Shown: one piece after another, positions 58,193 through 64,000 of the stretch
Layout of the letters: each line of letters begins with the position of its first letter
Numbering within the stretch: the stretch's first letter is position 1
NCBI GenBank assembly: GCA_037974665.1
Contig: CM075778.1
Location: forward strand, 7,739,001-7,803,000
Source of the DNA: Ehretia macrophylla
Taxonomy: Eukaryota > Streptophyta > Magnoliopsida > Boraginales > Ehretiaceae
Reading direction: 5' to 3'
Length of the DNA: 64,000 nucleotides
Program-made: the position numbers and the translations under genes
Notes under the pieces: model-generated
What the model was told of the DNA's origin: nothing
Databases searched by the model: none
What the model saw: the letters and a program-made list of their open reading frames with translations, nothing else

Positions 58193-60114
58193 GTATGAAA
58201 TACCTTTGAAGACGTATGGAAGATAGTTACAAGTCTGAACAAAAAATCAGTAGGAATGCATTTGGGAGAGCCTAAATTGCGTAATGTTTAGACTGCGTAC
58301 TGGATCAGGGTCTTAGTAACTAAAAACATGAGATACCAACGAGCCTTATCAAGAAATAATTCAGTTCATGTACTTAAACTTATATCTGGAAGCATTAACT
58401 CGAACAAAATTGATGTTTGAAAGAGAAGGTGATCTTCAAGTAAAACCTAAAGTGGACTATCATCTACTACTATATTTTCTCGCAAGGGGTGGTAAGTAGC
58501 TTATAAATTTCATATAATGCTCAGCTCTTTCTGAGATATGTTAGCACATTTAGACTGCCTGGGGACTTAGAACTGGCTTGTAGCCGTAATATGTGAAACC
58601 TTTTTGTTGTGGTTTACCTCTGTCTTGGATCATATACATAAATCCTAGATCATTTGTCGACTTAATTTTTTTGATAGCTGAACAAAAATTTCAGAAGAGG
58701 CTAACGTCTAACTTTTTATTCTATTCCTCTAAAAGAATTTATTTTGGCTTTGATGTGATGCAATGCAAATAAGTTAGCTGCCTGTGTTATATCAGAACTG
58801 CTGAACAAATATGCACCTATATAACTTTAAAGGTTGCTGAAAAACTATGACAAATGTTTCGTTATTGCAGGATCATTTCACGGAACAACAAAAGATGATT
58901 ATTAATCTCAAATATATAGGTTAGTTTTGTGGCTTTCTTCTTGTAATTCTCTTCATTTTGTTCAAGCATAAGTTGAGGGAACTGATATTGTTTCTGTGCG
59001 TTTTCACATAGCAAGCTTTAAGTTTCGAATTTGGCATAAGTGTGTACCCTTTCTGTATAGTCAAGACCTTTTTGCATCACAATCTTGAGGGTGCATTGAA
59101 GATCATATCGTAGAATTTGACAACTTATAAACTGAGCCACTTATGCGGAAATTTGTTAAAGGATAGGAAAAATTCCGTAATTGGTGAAACTCTTCAGTTC
59201 AATTTACTATTTTACCTTGATTCATTCCGTCTTGCAGATCCCACATACATGATCCGTGCTATTCCAAGTAATGCGTCAGATAATGTGTACTGCACACTTC
59301 TTGCTCAAAGTGCTATTCATGGTGCAATGGCGGGTTATGCAGGTTTTACAGTAGGCCCTGTAAACAGCAGACATGCTTATATACCATTTCATGCAAGTCA
59401 ATAATCACTATCTAATGTTCTCCTCAATTCTGTATTGGTGAATGTCCTTTAACTTCATCTATCAGTCACTGATTATTCAGACAGTGTCTTAGGAGATGCA
59501 TGTTCTAAGAGTTCGGTCTTGTGTCGACACCACAAGCTCATTTAACGTAGTTGTTAACGTCTATCTTTGGCTCGTTGATATTTGAAAGAGTCGTCTCCAA
59601 TGTTTTGGATTTTCTCAAGAGAGTTATATTTCTGCTTTAGCAATACTGATGAATGTTCGTGTGCAGCGCATAACCGAGAGACAGAACAAGGTTGTAATAA
59701 CTGACAGGATGTGGGCAAGACTTCTCTCTTCAACGAATCAACCTAGTTTCTTGCACCCCAAAGACATTGCAGAGGTTAAAAAACGAAAACCACCACCAAA
59801 GACTCAGTTATTAAGCGGGGATAGTGCAGATGGAGACGTGTCTATTCGCGAAGAGAATCACGTAACAGATAGCCTCTCTAACGACGACAGTTGCATAGGA
59901 AATAGCCTCTCTAGCAACAACGCCGCCGCTGTGGAGGCTAACAGGTTGCATAAATGTTGAGCACGCTTGTTCTCAGATGCAGCTAGGTGGTTTCATGTCT
60001 TTACATGGTTTAGTTGTCACCTCCTTTGTCTTATGTTGTAAATGTACTAGCACATTTTTTTTCTTTTCTTTTGTTGATCCTTATTAGATTATTAGTATAA
60101 TATAATCATCAAAA

Positions 60115-61240
60115 TATTTCACTGCTTCTTTTAATGGAGATTTTAATGTAATTTAAGTATGAGGTAACTAGGGGTTATGGGACATAAAAAAATTGTTTTT
60201 TTTTTTTCGATTGAGGGGAGAGGCCACACAACCTAGTGAAACTCGAATTCAGAATCTCCGTATACATATCGTGTAATATTATCAATGGATCAAAGCTAAG
60301 ATTTTGCATAATGAACTTATACTCAAACTCTGTTAAAATCTCCACTGACTTGAATGTTCGGACATTTTATGTCTTTTGGATAGTGCAAGTTGTTTGTATT
60401 CAATTAAAATCGAATTCAGGAATTTTTAATGCTAGGTGTGGATTGCAAATTCGAGGGTTTATAATTTTTAAATAAAATCTAAGAACCACCTAATTATAGT
60501 AAAGGATCTTTTTGCAATTTTGGAATGAATTCTGTAAATCTAAATATTTAAAATGATTCAGCAGTCGGATTAGAAAAAGATAAAAATGACCTAAACCTTA
60601 ACCCGTGCAGTCAATTATTTTTTTTTCCTCTTTCTCTTTTTTGTTTTTACCATTTTTTCCGTGTTTTCCTTTTCTAGATTCGTGGGGAACGAAAATAGAA
60701 ATATTGGAGGAAAATAAGGAGGAAGAGCGCTTAAATAGGCTATCCATTTGTTCCTAAGCTAATTATATATAATTTAATTTAATCCTCAAAATCAAATAAA
60801 ATTAAAACAAATCAAGAATCTTTGTCATCCCTGTTCCTTTACATTCACGTGCACAATATACCTAACCTGCTTGTGCACGTTTCCTTCAACCATGACATAA
60901 GACAACAATTATTGAGGAGGATATTGGACATGCATCCAAGCTTTCATGTCAAACATGTGTATCGCGAAGTAAATTAATGGGTAAATTAATTATGGACTCA
61001 ATTTAAACGTTAGGGAGCCATCCTGTTGGCTGTGCATGCAGCAACAGGTTTAGGTTTGATTGTTTTATTGGAACGGGATAGAAGGGATATGACATCTCTG
61101 AAGTTGCCCATTGAATAAATGGTCTCGACTTCGACCTCGATGTAACAAAAGAAAAAAATAAATAAATAGTTGCATGACAAGACAGCAGCATAGAATATTC
61201 ATTAACGTTTGTTCCTGGACGTGACTGTTTTAGTTTCTAA
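60115..61240. other. Intergenic spacer between PFK and the CHUP1-like gene
   Basis: AT-rich sequence with T runs at 60196-60209 and 60628-60637. It should hold the PFK 3' processing region and the promoter of the next gene; no specific site can be assigned with confidence. Confidence 0.55.
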
Positions 61241-61524
61241 CTCATGAAACACACAGTGCGAGACAAACACAAACACAGAACAAAGACATCATCTGCAACA
61301 GAACAACAAAAAGACACAATCACATCAAGAAGAGATCTCTCTGAGTTGATTCTCTCTCTTTCCCTTATTGTGGGAGTCTACATATCAACTTGTTCAATGC
61401 AAAAAAGGCATTTTTTCTTCATCAGTAAGTATTTTATATATCTTTTCATGTTTCCATCATTCAAATTTGATGAAAATATTAAAAGGGTCATTTTGTTTTT
61501 TCTCTCTCTTTTTTGGTGTTGCAG

Positions 61525-61611
61525 ATGGAGGATGATGATGATGAAGAGGACCTGTGAACTTTCCTTCTTGTGTGTTTGTTTGTTTAGATATATATGAATG
61601 GTTCTGTGTAG
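61525..61611 (+). promoter_or_regulatory. Two short upstream ORFs in the CHUP1-like 5' leader
   Basis: After a candidate leader intron (donor CATCAGTAAGT near 61424, acceptor GTTGCAG at 61524) the mature leader would begin with ATG at 61525, encoding MEDDDDEEDL and a stop at 61555-61557. A second five-codon ORF (MNGSV, 61594-61611) follows 25 bp before the main ATG. Upstream ORFs usually reduce main-frame translation. Confidence 0.5.
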
Positions 61612-61635
61612 AATTACAAGTGATTTTGGGATAGG

Positions 61636-64000
61636 ATGTTGAGAGAGAGGAGAGATATAAGGCCTGAGTTATTGAAATTTGGTGTGGCTGTGGCACTATC
61701 TCTTGGTGGAATTCTTTACGCCTTTCTCAGAACCAAAAAGAGCAAGCCTTCAAGATCACCCTCTCCTCAGCCTTATTCAGGTTAGCTTTGTTATTTATTT
61801 ATTTTTTTACGTATATAATAAATGAGGTAATGAGTGGCATTATATCGCCTTGGATCCATATAGCCGACCTCAAATTGATAGGATTACCTTTTTATATCCC
61901 GTGTTGCCCTTGTGGCAACATGGGCAAAGGGATGGGGTTTTCTCGCTTTTGGCGCAGGGGGGCCAAAACGGATCTTGTTCTGTCCTTGATCAGTTATATA
62001 ATAGACCGTATTTAGTAGGATAAAATTTGATTTGATTTGGTTTGGCTCGGTTTTGGGTTTTGAATTTTGAATTACAGGTGATCAGGCTGATGTTAATGGA
62101 GAGAGAAATGAACACAGAAATGATAATCATGGCTTGCAAAGACCAGCCGATTTTTGTAATTCTACCTCAGTTAGACCTGAAAAATATGTAAGATCATTAG
62201 ATTAGTTTCAATTATTTATTTCTTCTGTTCTTTGATTGTTGATAAAACTTTTAGATAGTTAATAAACAAATCTGAATTTGTTCACCATTATCAAATGGTT
62301 GGATTTGTGAAATAGTTATTGATAATTCAAGCAGATTCTGTCGGGGTGTGTTTTGATCCATTCTAAGTGTGAAATCAATAATTTAATAATTGCTATTATT
62401 TCATTTGAAGCTGTTGATTACCTGTTAAATATCACAATCTAACTTAAATATGGGAATATCTGATCTGTTCTTGATATCCTTTCACAGTTTTTAAATCGAT
62501 TGGCTTATGGCTAGGCTATACTTTTCTAGATTTTGAATAATGCTCGATGTGAGAAGGGGTATGAATGACTTTTAATTCAGTACTTTCTCTTGAAACTCTA
62601 CAATAATAGGTTTAATCGATCGGTTTGAGGTCTATGGTCACCATACATCAAGTGGGAATAGTTTTTACGTGTCCAAAAGTTAATAAAAGTCTGAACGGCA
62701 ACCTAAACATGTTGTTTTAGGACATATCTTAAAGTCTTCGAGAAATGGAAATCGGGGGTTTTCAGAATCTGATAAGTCTTACAGCACTCTGTGCCAGATT
62801 CTTGCAAAGATTGCTTAACTACAGTTGTTTTCCCTCATAGTTTGTTGGCTGTCAATTCATTTGGGGGATCATTAGTCATGATGTCTTCATCTTTCTTTGA
62901 TCTATGAAGGAAAATTGAGTATGTTAGTGCATAGTTAAGCGATTAGTGTGTGAACTATGTGATAGCTAAAATAGTTTTTGAATCAGATTAAACAACATGA
63001 CCAGAACAATTGACATTGAGGTTGATTATGGTCCTTAATTGAACGTAATTTGCTTCATTCTTGCAGGATTCATCTCTGCCAAAAAGTTCTGCGGATAGTT
63101 TCCTCAGTAATTTCTCTCCTAGTGGCAGATTGAACGGAGACAAAGAAAGTTACCTCTTACCAGAGTTTGATGAGCTTGTGAAAGATATCAGTTTTGCTGC
63201 TGCAAAAGCTGGCTTCTCACCACGAAAAGATATGGATACACTGAGTTCAGATGGCGATACGCCTAGGGAATATAAATGTGTTCAGAGTGGTTGCAATGAG
63301 CAAGAGATAAGAAGCCTGAGGAACATGGTGAAAATTCTTAAAGAGAGGGAGAGAAATCTCGAGATCCAATTGCTCGAGTATTATGGTCTTAAAGAGCAAG
63401 AAACTTCTGCCATGGAGCTTCAGAACCGACTGAGGATTAACAATATGGAGGCCAAACTTTTCAGTCTCAAAATAGAATCCCTGCAGGCAGAGAATAGGAG
63501 ATTAGAAGAACAAATCGCGGATCACGCAAAAGTGGCGGCAGAGCTTGAAGCTGCGAAAGCAAAGATAAAGGTACTGAAAAAGAAACTAAGTACTGAATCT
63601 GAACATAATAAGGAACAGATCTTAGCCCTCCAAGAAAGAGTGATGAAGCTACACGAGCAGGAAAAGAAGGCTGTCGTTGCTGACACAGACGTTCAAGTGA
63701 AACTTCAAAAGCTAAAGGATCTGGAGGAGCAGGCAGATGAATTGAGGAAGTCTAATAGTCGTTTGAGACGTGAGAACTCCGAATTGGCTCAGAAATTGGA
63801 ATATGTTCAACTCCTTGCTACATCTGTATTAGAAGATCAAGAAGTAATTCCTTTGTTTCTGTTTTTCATTATTTTCCTCGTGACTCTCTTCCCTATGTTT
63901 CAAAATACTAACCTGATATTTTCTTTCCACAGACAACAGCGCTAAAGGAAGAGAGTCACCGTCTGAAAGAAGAAAAGGAAGAATTGATGAAGGATATTGA
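61636..64000 (+). CDS. CHUP1-like coiled-coil protein, 5' part (four exons, runs off the window)
   Basis: Exons: 61636-61780, 62078-62187, 63067-63843 and 63933 onward; phases agree (255 nt through exon 2, then phase 0). The start is MLRERRDIRPELLKFGVAVA, and residues about 14-31 form a hydrophobic anchor followed by basic KKSKPSRS. Exon 3 gives FDELVKDISFAAAKAGFSP, then the family signature EIRSLRNMVKILKERERNLE and QLLEYYGLKEQE. A coiled coil continues to the window end. The pattern matches CHLOROPLAST UNUSUAL POSITIONING 1 and its relatives (including IPGA1), which link membranes or microtubules to actin in organelle positioning or cell growth. Which paralogue this is cannot be decided without the C-terminal actin-related region. 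Note the N-terminal anchor differs in sequence from classical CHUP1 as I remember it. Confidence 0.85.

Larger units (their letters stand above)
49356..59960 (+). pseudogene. PFK: ATP-dependent 6-phosphofructokinase (PFK) gene, 13 exons, apparently inactivated
   Basis: Exons: 49356-49455, 50471-50517, 50636-50675, 50795-50857, 50935-51072, 51731-51889, 52007-52060, 52201-52269, 52357-52486, 52713-52978, 58871-58919, 59238-59392, 59667-59960. Phases agree throughout. The product would be the cytosolic glycolytic enzyme phosphorylating fructose 6-phosphate; GGDGT with Gly after Asp marks the ATP-dependent type, and MGRYSG and CGGLCPG are present. Three lesions are visible: a GTAC tandem duplication in exon 1 (GGTTACGTACGTGCTAGAAG) shifts the frame after about 16 codons; the exon 5 acceptor reads CG, not AG (50933-50934); and the catalytic TIDND motif in exon 8 reads TIDID. 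Intron 12 uses a GC donor (59393). Intron 1 holds a MITE and intron 10 a copia element. A functional paralogue elsewhere is expected. Confidence 0.88.

Noticed and set aside
59117-59404. 95-codon frame inside the PFK gene
   Set aside because: It is exon 12 with unspliced intron on both sides.

Overview
The window is nuclear DNA from a flowering plant, most likely a eudicot. It is AT-rich, its genes have many introns, and it carries plant-specific Ty3/gypsy, Ty1/copia, CACTA, LINE, SINE, MITE and endogenous pararetrovirus sequences. The species cannot be named from what is visible.

Layout. 1-7629: a decayed Tekay/Del-type Ty3/gypsy element on the minus strand whose left LTR is cut by the window edge. 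7640-8106 and 21640-22182: two halves of one minus-strand LINE 3' end, split by a 13.5 kb CACTA element (CACTA-1, 8107-21639, TSD ATC on both sides). CACTA-1 shows no transposase. It carries intron-containing fragments of host genes, all on the minus strand: P5C dehydrogenase (three exons), a CIPK kinase (two exons) and probably an NFD6-like exon. It also contains a rearranged, broken Caulimoviridae copy (about 12.06-20.18 kb). 22.4-36.6 kb: two class-IIIB acid phosphatase/vegetative storage protein (VSP)-like genes on the minus strand. The first is intact (23373-25511). The second (34700-36597) is broken by a 4-bp duplication. Between and inside them lie MULE, hAT, SINE, foldback, deleted-copia and solo-LTR insertions. 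37725-44849: a second CACTA (CACTA-2, TSD CTC) with transposase remnants and a seven-unit tandem array of about 515 bp. 49.36-59.96 kb: a 13-exon ATP-dependent phosphofructokinase gene on the plus strand with three apparent lesions. It carries a MITE in intron 1 and a very young Ty1/copia element (53080-58192, TSD GTATG) in intron 10. 61.2-64 kb: the first exons of a CHUP1-like coiled-coil gene on the plus strand, running off the right edge.

Functional picture. The likely working host genes are the first acid phosphatase and the CHUP1-like gene. The PFK copy and the second phosphatase look like pseudogenes. The rest records successive insertions: LINE first, then CACTA-1 and gypsy into it. 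The copia element is probably the most recent arrival, since its LTRs differ at one site in 233 bp, against roughly 95% identity for the gypsy LTRs.

I did not find a clearly new biological system. The least ordinary observations are the compound CACTA-1 carrying both host exons and a viral genome, a module of three consecutive hairpins shared in layout by the two CACTA elements, and the CACTA-2 tandem array.
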